NCBI GenBank assembly: GCA_904394975.1
Contig: CAJFNQ010000011.1
Span: 124,001 to 188,000 of the forward strand
Direction: 5' to 3'
Source of the DNA: Metaruminococcus_A gallistercoris
Lineage (GTDB): Bacteria; Bacillota; Clostridia; Oscillospirales; Ruminococcaceae
DNA length: 64,000 nt
The translations under genes were made by a program, and so were the position numbers. The number at the start of each line of letters is the position of its first letter. The first letter of the stretch is position 1. Below the pieces are notes generated by a model. It did no database searches. It was not told the origin of the DNA and was given only the letters and a program-made list of their open reading frames with translations. This document shows, piece after piece, positions 50,528-59,407 of this stretch.

Positions 50528-51082
50528 ATGAACAATCAGCAATTACGCGATGCCGCACGCGCGGCCGTTTTGGAACTGCTTGACGCCGCACGGCTCAAAC
50601 CGGGCGATATTTTTGTTGTAGGCTGTTCTTCCAGTGAGATTGTCGGGCAGAAAATCGGCACCTGCTCCAGCGAAGAGGCCGCGTCGGCTGTTTTAGAAGG
50701 AATTTATCCGGTTTTGAAAGAACGCGGCATCTACCTTGCCGCACAGTGCTGTGAGCATTTAAACCGCGCGCTCATTCTGGAGCGTGAAGCCGTGGAGCGT
50801 TACCGGCTTACCGAAGTAAACGCTGTTCCGCAGAAAAAGGCCGGCGGATCGTTCGCCACAGCTGCCTACCACGCGTTTGAGCATCCGGCGGCGGTGGAAG
50901 AGGCGCCGGCGAAGGCGGGTATCGACATCGGCGGCACGCTCATCGGCATGCACCTTGTTCCGGTAGCGGTCCCTGTGCGGCTGAGCGTTACAAAAATCGG
51001 CGAAGCGAACATCATCTGTGCCCGTACCCGGCCGAAATACATCGGCGGAGAGCGCGCCTGCTACGACCCGTCGCTGGCGTGA
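50528..51082 (+). CDS. TIGR01440/DUF436 (YwlG-like) protein
   Basis: 184 residues. FVVGCSSSEIVGQKIGT, LAAQCCEHLNRALI and GIDIGGTLIGMHLVPVAVPV are the conserved blocks of this Firmicutes family, in which the SSSE loop and the Cys-Cys pair suggest a ligand or metal site. Function not established. Complete length. An SDR gene follows after 22 bases, so the two are probably co-transcribed. Confidence 0.92.
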   Translation: MNNQQLRDAARAAVLELLDAARLKPGDIFVVGCSSSEIVGQKIGTCSSEEAASAVLEGIYPVLKERGIYLAAQCCEHLNRALILEREAVERYRLTEVNAVPQKKAGGSFATAAYHAFEHPAAVEEAPAKAGIDIGGTLIGMHLVPVAVPVRLSVTKIGEANIICARTRPKYIGGERACYDPSLA

Positions 51083-51104
51083 TCCGCCAAAAGGAGTAAA
51101 TAAC

Positions 51105-51872
51105 ATGAAACCCATTGCCATCATTACCGGAGCGTCTTCCGGCATTGGAAGGCAGTTTGTCCTTCAGGCCGGAGAACAGGGCCGGTACGGTGAGATTTGG
51201 GCGATCGCCCGAAGCCATGACGCATTAAAAGAGACGGCTTCCCTCTGCAAAACGCCGGTGCGGGTGCTTCCCATCGACCTTGCAAAACAGGACGGAATCA
51301 AAGCTGTAGCAGACCTGCTCACAAAAGAACGCCCAAGTATTGGGCTTCTGGTGAACGCCGCGGGACTCGGTAAATTCGGCCCGGTGAACGGACAGACGCC
51401 GGACGAGATTTCTCAAATGATTAAACTCAATATCCATGCGCTCACCCTGCTCACCCGTGCTGCTCTTCCGTTTATGGCAGAAGGCGGGCAGATTTTGCAG
51501 ATCGCTTCCACAGCGTCGTTCCAGCCCCTGCCGGATATGGCGGTCTACGCCGCTTCCAAGGCGTATGTACTGAGCTTTTCCCGCGCGCTGGCAAAGGAGG
51601 CAAAGCGGTTCGGGGTTTCGGTCACGGCGGTCTGTCCCGGGTGGACCAGCACCCATTTTTTCGATGTGGCAAAGCAGACGGCCAATCCGGCGGCTGTGCG
51701 CAATTTTCCCTTTATGACCCGCCCGGCAGACGTGGTGCGCAAAGCACTGCGGGACGGCGGCAGACGGAAAGAAGTCTCGGTCTATGGCGTACACAACCAC
51801 ATCCACCGGTGCCTTGCAAAACTCCTACCGGCGGGTGTATTGGAATCCGCCTGGATGAAACTGAAAAATTAA
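51105..51872 (+). CDS. Short-chain dehydrogenase/reductase
   Basis: 255 residues. TGASSGIGRQF binds NAD(P), NAAGLG follows, and Ser in QIASTASF with YAASKAYV form the active site. It is of the classical SDR type that acts on acyl or keto substrates, with a basic C-terminus (HIHRCLAKLLP) that may contact membrane lipid. Substrate unknown. AAAGGAG precedes the ATG at 51105. Confidence 0.9.
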   Translation: MKPIAIITGASSGIGRQFVLQAGEQGRYGEIWAIARSHDALKETASLCKTPVRVLPIDLAKQDGIKAVADLLTKERPSIGLLVNAAGLGKFGPVNGQTPDEISQMIKLNIHALTLLTRAALPFMAEGGQILQIASTASFQPLPDMAVYAASKAYVLSFSRALAKEAKRFGVSVTAVCPGWTSTHFFDVAKQTANPAAVRNFPFMTRPADVVRKALRDGGRRKEVSVYGVHNHIHRCLAKLLPAGVLESAWMKLKN

Positions 51873-51902
51873 CCGGTGTCAGTTTGTGCGAAAGATCAAA
51901 TC

Positions 51903-51940
51903 AAAAGGCTTTTCTTCTCAAACGGAAGAAAAGCCTTTTT
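51903..51940. terminator. Bidirectional terminator
   Basis: AAAAGGCTTTTCTTC / GAAGAAAAGCCTTTTT; shared by the SDR gene and rnr. Confidence 0.88.
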
Positions 51941-51966
51941 GCTTGGATATCTTTTTAAAAATGCCG

Positions 51967-54099
51967 TCATTCATCTTCGCTCTGCGGTTCAGAGACGGCG
52001 GCAAGGTCAAAATCAATCCGGCCGGAATTGACATCTGACGCTGTACAGGTCACGAACAGCGGATCGCCGACCCGGTATTTACGGGCGCCGCCTTTCTCGC
52101 GCAGTTCAAAATAACCGTCGTACTCATAAACGCCGCCGGGGAGAGAATCGACCCGGACCATCCCCTCTACCGTGTTAGGCAGTTCCACAAATACGCCGTT
52201 TGAAGTCACCCCGCTGATGATGCCGTTGTAACGTTCGCCGATGTGCTGTTTCATATATTCCGCCTTATAACAGTCCTCACAACTGCGCTCAAGTGTGACC
52301 GCACGCAGTTCGGTGGCGGTGGACTGCTCCGCGGCGGCGTGCGCCAGCCGACGGTAGCGCTTGGTCACGGCCTTTTCATCCTTAAGCTGGATAAAATCAC
52401 TCAAAATGCGGTGGATCATCAGGTCCGGGTATCGGCGGATCGGCGAAGTGAAGTGAGCGTAATTTTCAAGCGCCAGCCCGTAGTGCCCAAGGGGATTGGT
52501 GCTGTATTTCGCCTTCGCCATCGACCGGAGCACCTGGTCGTTGACAATGCCGTACACCGGTGTTTCTTTCGCGGACTCCAGAATCTCCGCCATCCGTTTG
52601 GGGCGTATGCCGTGCTGCACCCCGCGGGCGTTGATACCCAGCAGGCGCAGTGCCTCGGTCAGGGTGGCGAGCTTTTCGTCGGTCGGGTTTTCGTGAACCC
52701 GGTAAACAAACGGCAGCGCCTGCCCACGCGCAAGGGTAGCGGCGGCTTCGTTGGCGAGCAGCATGAATTCCTCAATCATCCGTTCGGCAAAGCCCCGGGT
52801 GCGCGGCAGGATATCCTTTGTGACGCCGTCCTCCCCGACAAGAATCTTGCTCTCGGTCGTTTCCAGTTCCGGAGCGCCCCGCTTTTTACGGTTTTCACAG
52901 AGCTTTTCGGCAAGCGCTTTCATCTTCCCGATCTCCGGCAGGACCGCCCGGTATTTTTCGACTGTGCGTTCATCCGCCGTACCGTCCATAATCGCATTTA
53001 CTTCACTGTATACGCCCTTAACACGAGAACAGATCACGCTCTTGCGGAAGTCATAATCGACGAGATTTCCGTCCAGATCCAAAGAAAGCAGGGCGGAAAA
53101 CGCAAGCCTGTCCTCATTCGGGTTAAGCGAGCAGATGCCGTTGGACAGCTCTTTCGGCAGCATGGGGATGACCTGATCGGCATAATAAATGCTGGTTCCC
53201 CGCTCGAAGGCTTCTTTATCCAACGCGGAGCCGAACCGAACATAGTGGGACACATCCGCAATGTGGACACCGAGCTGGTAACCATCCTCCAGACAGATGA
53301 GAGAAACAGCGTCATCCAGGTCTTTGGAATCAGCACCGTCGATGGTGAAGATCGGCTCACTGCGCAGATCCAGCCGGGAAATAAGGTCCCGCTCCGGAAT
53401 GCCCCGGTGCTGGATGTAACGCGCCTCATCCAAAACAGCGGCCGGGAACTCTTTGGTTATACCCTCCAATTCCAGAAGAGCCGCGGCACAGGAAGCGGCA
53501 TTTCCGGCGTCACCAAACGAACCGATGACCTGCGCACGGTGCTCGCTGTGCCGGCTGCCACGCTTGACCACACGGGCAATCACCTTCTGACCGGGGGCGG
53601 TATCCTCTCCATGGACCAGTTCCACCGGTGTGTTTAAAAACTGGTCGGGCAACACCTTCAAGCGGCCGTCCTCATAAACCACCACGCCGGTAAATTCACC
53701 CGGTCCGTAGGAAATAATGGACGAAACCTCACCTTCCGGCGACTCGCCCCGCTGACTCCGCAGCAACTTGACGAACACCAGATCATCCGGCAAAGCACCC
53801 TTTAAAAATCTGCCGGGAATAAACACCTCTACATCATCCGACAGCCGGCGGGCAAAACCAAACGTCCGCTGGATACGGGTGATCTTCGCCGCAAAAAGCC
53901 CAAGCGCGCGGGGCGTTTTGTAACGTTCCCCCTGACGCACCAGCTCACCCTGTTTGACCATGGCGCTCAGCACAGCGTTGAGGCGTTTCACATCTGCCGG
54001 TTTGCACTTTAATTTTTTAGCGAGCTCACGGCTGTGCATGCCGGACTTCCCGCTTTTGGAAATCTGCTGCACAATTCGTTTCTGCATACTATAATCCAT
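51967..54099 (-). CDS. rnr: Ribonuclease R
   Basis: 710 residues. An N-terminal winged helix (SKSGKSGMHSRELAKKL), cold-shock domains (about 75-225), the RNB catalytic domain with TIDGADSKDLDDAV carrying the metal-binding aspartates, and a C-terminal S1 domain (about 620-695). It degrades structured RNA 3' to 5' and helps with rRNA and tmRNA quality control. GAGGAG precedes the ATG. It lies behind secG, the usual Firmicutes order secG-rnr, although the smpB gene expected next is not present. Confidence 0.96.
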   Translation of the reverse strand: MDYSMQKRIVQQISKSGKSGMHSRELAKKLKCKPADVKRLNAVLSAMVKQGELVRQGERYKTPRALGLFAAKITRIQRTFGFARRLSDDVEVFIPGRFLKGALPDDLVFVKLLRSQRGESPEGEVSSIISYGPGEFTGVVVYEDGRLKVLPDQFLNTPVELVHGEDTAPGQKVIARVVKRGSRHSEHRAQVIGSFGDAGNAASCAAALLELEGITKEFPAAVLDEARYIQHRGIPERDLISRLDLRSEPIFTIDGADSKDLDDAVSLICLEDGYQLGVHIADVSHYVRFGSALDKEAFERGTSIYYADQVIPMLPKELSNGICSLNPNEDRLAFSALLSLDLDGNLVDYDFRKSVICSRVKGVYSEVNAIMDGTADERTVEKYRAVLPEIGKMKALAEKLCENRKKRGAPELETTESKILVGEDGVTKDILPRTRGFAERMIEEFMLLANEAAATLARGQALPFVYRVHENPTDEKLATLTEALRLLGINARGVQHGIRPKRMAEILESAKETPVYGIVNDQVLRSMAKAKYSTNPLGHYGLALENYAHFTSPIRRYPDLMIHRILSDFIQLKDEKAVTKRYRRLAHAAAEQSTATELRAVTLERSCEDCYKAEYMKQHIGERYNGIISGVTSNGVFVELPNTVEGMVRVDSLPGGVYEYDGYFELREKGGARKYRVGDPLFVTCTASDVNSGRIDFDLAAVSEPQSEDE

Positions 54100-54203
54100 A
54101 AATACTCCTCATTGGCTCAATGCCTTATTGCTCATTCATCTTTCTACACTTCTATTGTAACACAAACAAAGGCAAAATCCAGCAATCCGGCACAAATACA
54201 CAA

Positions 54204-54236
54204 AACAAAAGCCCCTGCCGTTTTGGCAGAGGCTTT
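54204..54236 (-). terminator. Terminator between secG and rnr
   Basis: AAAGCCTCTGCC / GGCAGGGGCTTTT on the minus strand, immediately after the secG stop codon. Confidence 0.75.
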
Positions 54237-54239
54237 GGC

Positions 54240-54488
54240 TTATTTAAAGAAAACTGCTACGAAATTGACCGCCATGGTTAAAATGAAGAACGCAACCGCC
54301 GCGATCTTGGTGAGCTTCACAAGAATGGCTTCGCTTGTCTTTCCACGGCCGGGCTGATCATAATCCATGCCGCCCGAAAGGGTGCTGGACAAACCAGGCT
54401 GTTTGCTTTCCTGAAGCATAACGACAATAATGATAAAAATACCGACAACCAGCAACAGGCAGCCGCTGATAAATTCCATAACGCTCAT
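54240..54488 (-). CDS. secG: Preprotein translocase subunit SecG
   Basis: 82 residues with two membrane helices (about 5-25 and 55-78) around the conserved loop VVMLQESKQPGLSSTLSGG. SecG joins SecYE and helps the SecA-driven export cycle. The ATG at 54488 has AAAGGAG 9 bases upstream; the GTG at 54497 is part of that region. Confidence 0.95.
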   Translation of the reverse strand: MSVMEFISGCLLLVVGIFIIIVVMLQESKQPGLSSTLSGGMDYDQPGRGKTSEAILVKLTKIAAVAFFILTMAVNFVAVFFK

Positions 54489-54523
54489 GCAGAGCACTCC
54501 TTTACAAATACTTAGTTAACAAT

Positions 54524-54552
54524 ACTATAACACAGGTAATTTAAAAAAGCAA
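54524..54552 (-). promoter_or_regulatory. Promoter of secG
   Basis: TTGCTT, 17-base spacer, TATAGT on the minus strand. It is back to back with the small-RNA promoter at 54567. Confidence 0.65.
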
Positions 54553-54566
54553 GTCCTTAAAATTTT

Positions 54567-54595
54567 TTGGCCGGATCAAACATTTCCCGTATAAT
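54567..54595 (+). promoter_or_regulatory. Promoter of the candidate small RNA
   Basis: TTGGCC, 17-base spacer, TATAAT. No protein gene follows on this strand. Confidence 0.65.
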
Positions 54596-54601
54596 CCAGA
54601 A

Positions 54602-54699
54602 CAGCCGTGGCAAACTAGTAAAGCATTGCCGTCTTCAAAGGCGTTTGCGGAGAAATCAGGCAATGCAGGCGGCCGGAATACCGGCCGCTTTTTCTTTTT
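54602..54699 (+). ncRNA. Candidate small RNA of about 100 bases
   Basis: A plus-strand unit between secG and parC, both on the minus strand. After the promoter comes a ~20-base single-stranded start, a hairpin closed by GCATTGCC / GGCAATGC (54623-54630 and 54659-54666), and two bases later a strong terminator GCGGCCGG-AATA-CCGGCCGC followed by TTTTTCTTTTT. No ribosome site or reading frame is apparent. The 4.5S/SRP RNA tetraloop region and 6S RNA shape are absent. The identity is unknown; existence of a transcript is inferred from promoter and terminator only. Confidence 0.55.
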
Positions 54700-54706
54700 A
54701 GCCACA

Positions 54707-56950
54707 TTAAATAAAGCTCATCTGCTCGCCGAAATCTTCTTCACGGGGAAGCATGCCCGCCGCCGGAAGGGTCTTGGTGCGGTACCGGTGCGGGTTCGCA
54801 AGCTCGCCTTCCTTATATGGCAGCGCTTTTACGAGCACACAGTTTTTCTTCTGGGTCATGACCGCGACGCCCTGTGAATCACGGGTGGATTTGGAAGCGA
54901 TCATCGCCGTGTTAAACAGCAGCCGGCGGGTGTTGGAAGAAATGAGCATAAACTCCCCTTCTTCGGTGACAGCGCGCACAGCGGCAAGAGGTGAAGCACC
55001 GGAATAAGCGTTCGCCAGTTTTTTGCGCTTTGTCTTGGTCTGATAAGCGGAAAGCGGAATTTTCGCAACCTTTCCGTTTTCAAAAAAGAACAGGACAAAG
55101 CCGGAAAAATCAGTGGTAACTACCATGGAGACAACATGCTCATCCTCGTCAAAGCCGAGCTTGGCGGGAATATAATCGCCCAGCACACTTGCTTTGGTGT
55201 CGTCAAACTCATACGCGAACGACTTGTAAACCTGCTGACGGTCGGTGAAGAAGAGCAGTTCCGCCGAGTTGACCGACTCGATCTGTTCGGTCACCTCGTC
55301 CCCTTCCTTGAGCTTCTGGTCGGAGCTCATCCGCAGAGACTGCGGGGTGATCTTTTTGAAATACCCCTCTTTTGTAAAGAAGAGGTTGACCGGGTAATCC
55401 GGGATCTCTTCCTCGTAATCGGCGCTCGCGGCAGTGTCTTCATACACAATCAGGCTCTTGCGCGGCTGGCCGTATTTTTTAGCGACGTCTTTTAACTCGG
55501 AAACAATGATCGCCTGGATCTTGCGCGGGTCGGAGAGGATGCCCTCCATCTCTTCGATCTCCCGCTCCAGCTGACCGGTTTCTTCGGTCCGTTTTAGGAT
55601 GTATTCCCGGTTTAAGTGACGCAGACGAATCTCCGCCACATATTCCGCCTGAGTCTCGTCAATGCCGAAGCCGATCATTAAGTTCGGAACCACTTCCGAT
55701 TCCTCTTCGGTCTCCCGCACGATGCGGATGGCTTTGTCGATATCCAACAGGATCTTGGCAAGACCGCGCAGAAGATGCAGTTTTTCCTTCTTCTTATTGA
55801 GTTCAAAATAAACCCGGCGGCGGACGCATTCGGTGCGGAACGCCGTCCACTCGTTTAAGATCTCACGCACGCCCAGCACGCGGGGAACTCCGCCGATGAG
55901 CACGTTAAAGTTGCAGGAGTAGCTGTCCTCCAACGGGGTCATGCGGAACAGCTTCTGCATGAGCTTGTCCGGGTCGGTGCCGCGCTTGAGGTCGATGGCG
56001 AGTTTTAACCCGCCGCGGTCGGTCTCATCGCGCATGTCGGAAATCTCACGAACCTTATTCTGCTTGATGAGGTCGACAATTTTGTCCATGACCGCTTCCA
56101 CCGTGGTCGTGGGCGGTATCTCGGTCACTTCAATGCAGTTGTTGGATTTATCGTACTGGTAGCGGCAGCGCACACGCACACTCCCGCGCCCGGTGGAATA
56201 CACCTTTTCCAGTTCGTTCTGATTGTATAAAATCAATCCACCGCCCGCGAAATCCGGTGCTTTAAGCGTTTCGGTCAGGTCATGCTCCGGGTTGCGGATA
56301 AGCGCCGCCGCCGTTTCACAGACCTCCGCCAGATTGAACGAGCAGATAGAGCTCGCCATGGAAACCGCGATGCCGACGTTCGCGTTGACGAGAATGCTCG
56401 GGTAGGTGGTCGGCAGAAGGAGCGGTTCGGTGGTGGTGTTGTCATAGTTGGGGACAAAATCCACCGTGTCCTTGTCAATATCACGGAACAGCTCGGCACA
56501 GAGAGGGTCGAGCTTGACTTCGGTGTAACGGGATGCGGCGTAAGCCATATCACGCGAATAGGCCTTACCGAAGTTTCCCTTGGAATCCACATACGGGTGA
56601 AGCAGCGCTTCGTACCCGCGGGACATACGCACCATGGTTTCGTAGATCGCCGCGTCGCCGTGCGGATTGAGCCGCATGGTGGAACCAACCACGTTCGCGG
56701 ACTTGGTACGCGCACCGGTGAGCAGATTCATTTTATACATGGTATACAGCAGTTTTCGGTGAGAAGGCTTGAAGCCGTCGATCTCCGGCAGGGCGCGGGA
56801 GAGGATGACGCTCATGGCGTACGGCATGTAGTTCTGTTCCAGCGTGCTGGTGATCTTCTGTTCCTGCACCAGCCCCGCGCCGGCAATGTAGCCCTGGATG
56901 CCGGCTTTGCTTCTGCCTTCCTCCGGCTGTTTCTTTTTTCTAGGCGCCAT
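54707..56950 (-). CDS. parC: Type IIA DNA topoisomerase subunit A (ParC/GyrA-like)
   Basis: 747 residues. The breakage-reunion domain contains RALPEIDGFKPSHRKLLYTM and the catalytic Tyr in AYAASRYTEVKL, with the long coiled-coil gate (about 365-480). The C-terminal part is shorter than in gyrase, with no clear GyrA box, favouring topoisomerase IV, which separates linked chromosomes. A basic KKK start suggests a flexible N-terminus. It follows its partner subunit gene by 47 bases. Confidence 0.88.
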   Translation of the reverse strand: MAPRKKKQPEEGRSKAGIQGYIAGAGLVQEQKITSTLEQNYMPYAMSVILSRALPEIDGFKPSHRKLLYTMYKMNLLTGARTKSANVVGSTMRLNPHGDAAIYETMVRMSRGYEALLHPYVDSKGNFGKAYSRDMAYAASRYTEVKLDPLCAELFRDIDKDTVDFVPNYDNTTTEPLLLPTTYPSILVNANVGIAVSMASSICSFNLAEVCETAAALIRNPEHDLTETLKAPDFAGGGLILYNQNELEKVYSTGRGSVRVRCRYQYDKSNNCIEVTEIPPTTTVEAVMDKIVDLIKQNKVREISDMRDETDRGGLKLAIDLKRGTDPDKLMQKLFRMTPLEDSYSCNFNVLIGGVPRVLGVREILNEWTAFRTECVRRRVYFELNKKKEKLHLLRGLAKILLDIDKAIRIVRETEEESEVVPNLMIGFGIDETQAEYVAEIRLRHLNREYILKRTEETGQLEREIEEMEGILSDPRKIQAIIVSELKDVAKKYGQPRKSLIVYEDTAASADYEEEIPDYPVNLFFTKEGYFKKITPQSLRMSSDQKLKEGDEVTEQIESVNSAELLFFTDRQQVYKSFAYEFDDTKASVLGDYIPAKLGFDEDEHVVSMVVTTDFSGFVLFFFENGKVAKIPLSAYQTKTKRKKLANAYSGASPLAAVRAVTEEGEFMLISSNTRRLLFNTAMIASKSTRDSQGVAVMTQKKNCVLVKALPYKEGELANPHRYRTKTLPAAGMLPREEDFGEQMSFI

Positions 56951-56997
56951 TATTTCAACTCCATGTAAATAAAATCACAAAATAAACAAATAGTATT

Positions 56998-58980
56998 TTA
57001 GCTGATGTCCGCCAGTTCGATGTACTGGGCCCCATATTCGGAAATGTAATCCTTTCTGCCCTGAAGATTATCCCCCAACAGCAGTTCAAACATCTCCGAG
57101 GTGGCGGCGGCATCATCCCGGGTGACCTTGATGAGCCGGCGGGTCTCCGGGTTCATGGTGGTCAGCCACATCATGTCGGCTTCGTTTTCGCCCAATCCTT
57201 TGGAGCGCTGAAGGGTGTATTTTTCCTTGCCGATCATTTCCAGGATCTCGCCCTTCTCCTTTTCGGTGTAGGCAAAATAGCTTTTCCCTTTGCTGGTGAT
57301 CTCAAACAGCGGAGATTCTGCAATGTAAACATACCCTTCGTCGATGAGGGTTGGGGTGAGGCGGTAGAGCATAGTGAGGATGAGGGTGCGGATCTGGAAG
57401 CCGTCCACGTCCGCATCGGTACAGATGACGACCTTGTTCCAGCGCAGGCCGGAAAGGTCAAAGTAAGAAAGTTCTTTATTTGCTTTTGCCCGGACTTCCA
57501 CGCCGCAGCCGAGCACCTTGATGATATCGGTGATGATATCGTTTTTAAAAATCTTATCGTAATCCGCTTTTAAGCAGTTCAAAATCTTTCCGCGCACCGG
57601 AATGATGGCCTGAAACTCCGCGTCGCGCCCCTGTTTACAGGCGCCGAGCGCCGAGTCACCTTCCACGATGTAGAGTTCCCGGCGGGCGGTATCGCGGGAG
57701 CGGCAGTCGACAAACTTCTGCACGCGGTTTTGCAGGTCGATGCTGCCCGCCAGCTTTTTCTTTAGGTTCAAGCGGGTCTTTTCCGCGTTTTCACGGCTGC
57801 GTTTGTTGATGAGCACCTGCTCGGCGATTTTGTTCGCCTCGTCCGGATTCTCCACAAAATAAATTTCAAGCTGATGCTTTAAAAAGTCGGTCATGCATTC
57901 GTAAATGAATTTATTGGTGATCGACTTTTTGGTCTGATTTTCGTAAGAGGTCTGGGTGGAGAAGGAGGAAGAAACCAGCACAAGGCAGTCTTCCACATCG
58001 CTGAAGTTGATCTTCGACTCGTTTTTCAAATACTTTCCGCCCTGTTTCAGGTAAGCGTCGATCTGAGAAACGAACGCCTGTTTCACCGCGCGTTCCGGCG
58101 AACCGCCGTACTCCAGCCAGCTGGAGTTGTGGTAATACTCCGCCAGATGCACCCGGTTGGAAAAAGTGAACGCGACCGACAGCTTGACCCGGTACTCCGG
58201 TTTGTCCGCACGGTCACGCCCGCGGCGTTCGGCTTCGGCGTACTGCACCGAGGTGAGCGCTTCTTCGCCTGCGATTTCCTTTACATAGTCGGTTATGCCG
58301 TCTTCATACAAAAACTGCTTTTCCTCCATGCCGGATTCGGTCTCACACCGCAGGATGAACAGCAAGCCCTTGTTGACGACCGCCTGCCGCTTGAGGACCT
58401 CCTCATAATACGAAACAGGGATGTCAATATCGGTAAAAACATCCAGGTCAGGGCGCCAGCGGATGCGGCTGCCGGTCTGTTTCCGGTTGGATGGTTCCGC
58501 TTTCAGCCCGCCAATGTTTTCGCCCTTTTCAAAATGAAGATTGTATTTTGTCTTGTCGCGGAAAATCTCAACATCCATGTATTCGGAAGAATACTGGGTG
58601 GCACAGAGGCCAAGGCCGTTAAGGCCGAGCGAAAACTCGTAGCTTTCCGCTTCGTTGGTGTTGTATTTTCCCCCGGCGTACAACTCACAGAAGACCAGTT
58701 CCCAGTTGTAGCGCCGCTCGTTCTGGTTGAAATCCACCGGGATGCCGCGGCCAAAATCTTCCACTTCGACCGAGTGGTCCAGATAACGGGTGATAATGAT
58801 CTTCTCACCGAATCCCTCACGCGCTTCGTCGATTGAGTTGGAGAGAATCTCAAACACCGAGTGTTCGCAGCCATCCACCCCGTCGGAACCAAAAATAACG
58901 CCCGGCCGTTTACGGACGCGGTCCGCTCCTTTTAAAGCCGAGATGCTTTCGTTGTTATATTCCTGTACTTTCTTTGCCAT
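56998..58980 (-). CDS. parE: Type IIA DNA topoisomerase subunit B (ParE/GyrB-like)
   Basis: 660 residues. GHKL ATPase: ILSNSIDEAREGFG, EDFGRGIPVDF and FSLGLNGLGLCATQ, where canonical enzymes have GGLHGVGAS. TOPRIM: YIVEGDSALGACKQGRD (usual EGDSAGG) and TDADVDGFQIR, then RSKGLGENEAD. These variants mark a distinct clostridial branch. The ATG at 58980 has GGAAGG 5 bases upstream. The frame extends 36 codons further with a CxxC, but that stretch has no ribosome site. It pairs with the next gene to form the ATP-driven enzyme. Confidence 0.88.
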   Translation of the reverse strand: MAKKVQEYNNESISALKGADRVRKRPGVIFGSDGVDGCEHSVFEILSNSIDEAREGFGEKIIITRYLDHSVEVEDFGRGIPVDFNQNERRYNWELVFCELYAGGKYNTNEAESYEFSLGLNGLGLCATQYSSEYMDVEIFRDKTKYNLHFEKGENIGGLKAEPSNRKQTGSRIRWRPDLDVFTDIDIPVSYYEEVLKRQAVVNKGLLFILRCETESGMEEKQFLYEDGITDYVKEIAGEEALTSVQYAEAERRGRDRADKPEYRVKLSVAFTFSNRVHLAEYYHNSSWLEYGGSPERAVKQAFVSQIDAYLKQGGKYLKNESKINFSDVEDCLVLVSSSFSTQTSYENQTKKSITNKFIYECMTDFLKHQLEIYFVENPDEANKIAEQVLINKRSRENAEKTRLNLKKKLAGSIDLQNRVQKFVDCRSRDTARRELYIVEGDSALGACKQGRDAEFQAIIPVRGKILNCLKADYDKIFKNDIITDIIKVLGCGVEVRAKANKELSYFDLSGLRWNKVVICTDADVDGFQIRTLILTMLYRLTPTLIDEGYVYIAESPLFEITSKGKSYFAYTEKEKGEILEMIGKEKYTLQRSKGLGENEADMMWLTTMNPETRRLIKVTRDDAAATSEMFELLLGDNLQGRKDYISEYGAQYIELADIS

Positions 58981-59112
58981 AATACCTTCCTTACCAGCCG
59001 GTTTCCCGGCAAGAAAAACGTTTATGTAGTGCCGCCCGCATTCCGGGCAGCTGTAATGCACATTCAGCGTGTGCGATTTGTAAAACAATTATGCATAAAG
59101 GCCCATCTTTTA

Positions 59113-59141
59113 ATTTTAAAGAAAAAAAACGGTTGTGTCAA
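59113..59141 (-). promoter_or_regulatory. Promoter of parE-parC
   Basis: TTGACA, 17-base spacer, TAAAAT on the minus strand. Confidence 0.75.
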
Positions 59142-59349
59142 GCAAACCGCTTTGCACACCGAAAGTAAACACGGCTGCGCCGCAAGATCAAGCCGGTAAA
59201 TGCCTTAAGAAACCGTCATACCTGCGAGGCGCCGCAACAATATCCTTGAAGAAAATGTATTATTTTTAAATTCTATACATACAGTATAATAAAAATCAAT
59301 TACAGTGCGCCTTTAGGCTCAAGACAGCGGTCGCACACCCACGTTTCAT
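59142..59349. other. Intergenic stretch upstream of parE
   Basis: About 210 bases with no gene. A very AT-rich core at 59260-59300 contains promoter-like boxes on both strands, but none of good spacing with a following unit. Confidence 0.45.
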
Positions 59350-59377
59350 CAAAAAAGCTCCTGCATACTGCAGGAGC
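59350..59377 (-). terminator. Terminator of the exported hypothetical gene
   Basis: GCTCCTGCAG / CTGCAGGAGC-type stem and TTTTTT on the minus strand. Confidence 0.75.
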
Positions 59378-59407
59378 AAAAAGAACGCTTTGCAAAACGG
59401 TATCCGA

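Noticed and set aside
54602..54699. SRP (4.5S) or 6S RNA identity for the candidate small RNA
   Set aside because: The conserved SRP tetraloop/asymmetric-loop sequence is absent, and the unit is too short and wrongly shaped for 6S RNA.
58981..59088. 36-residue extension of ParE with a CxxC
   Set aside because: A good ribosome site precedes the internal ATG at 58980, and the extension is foreign to the family.
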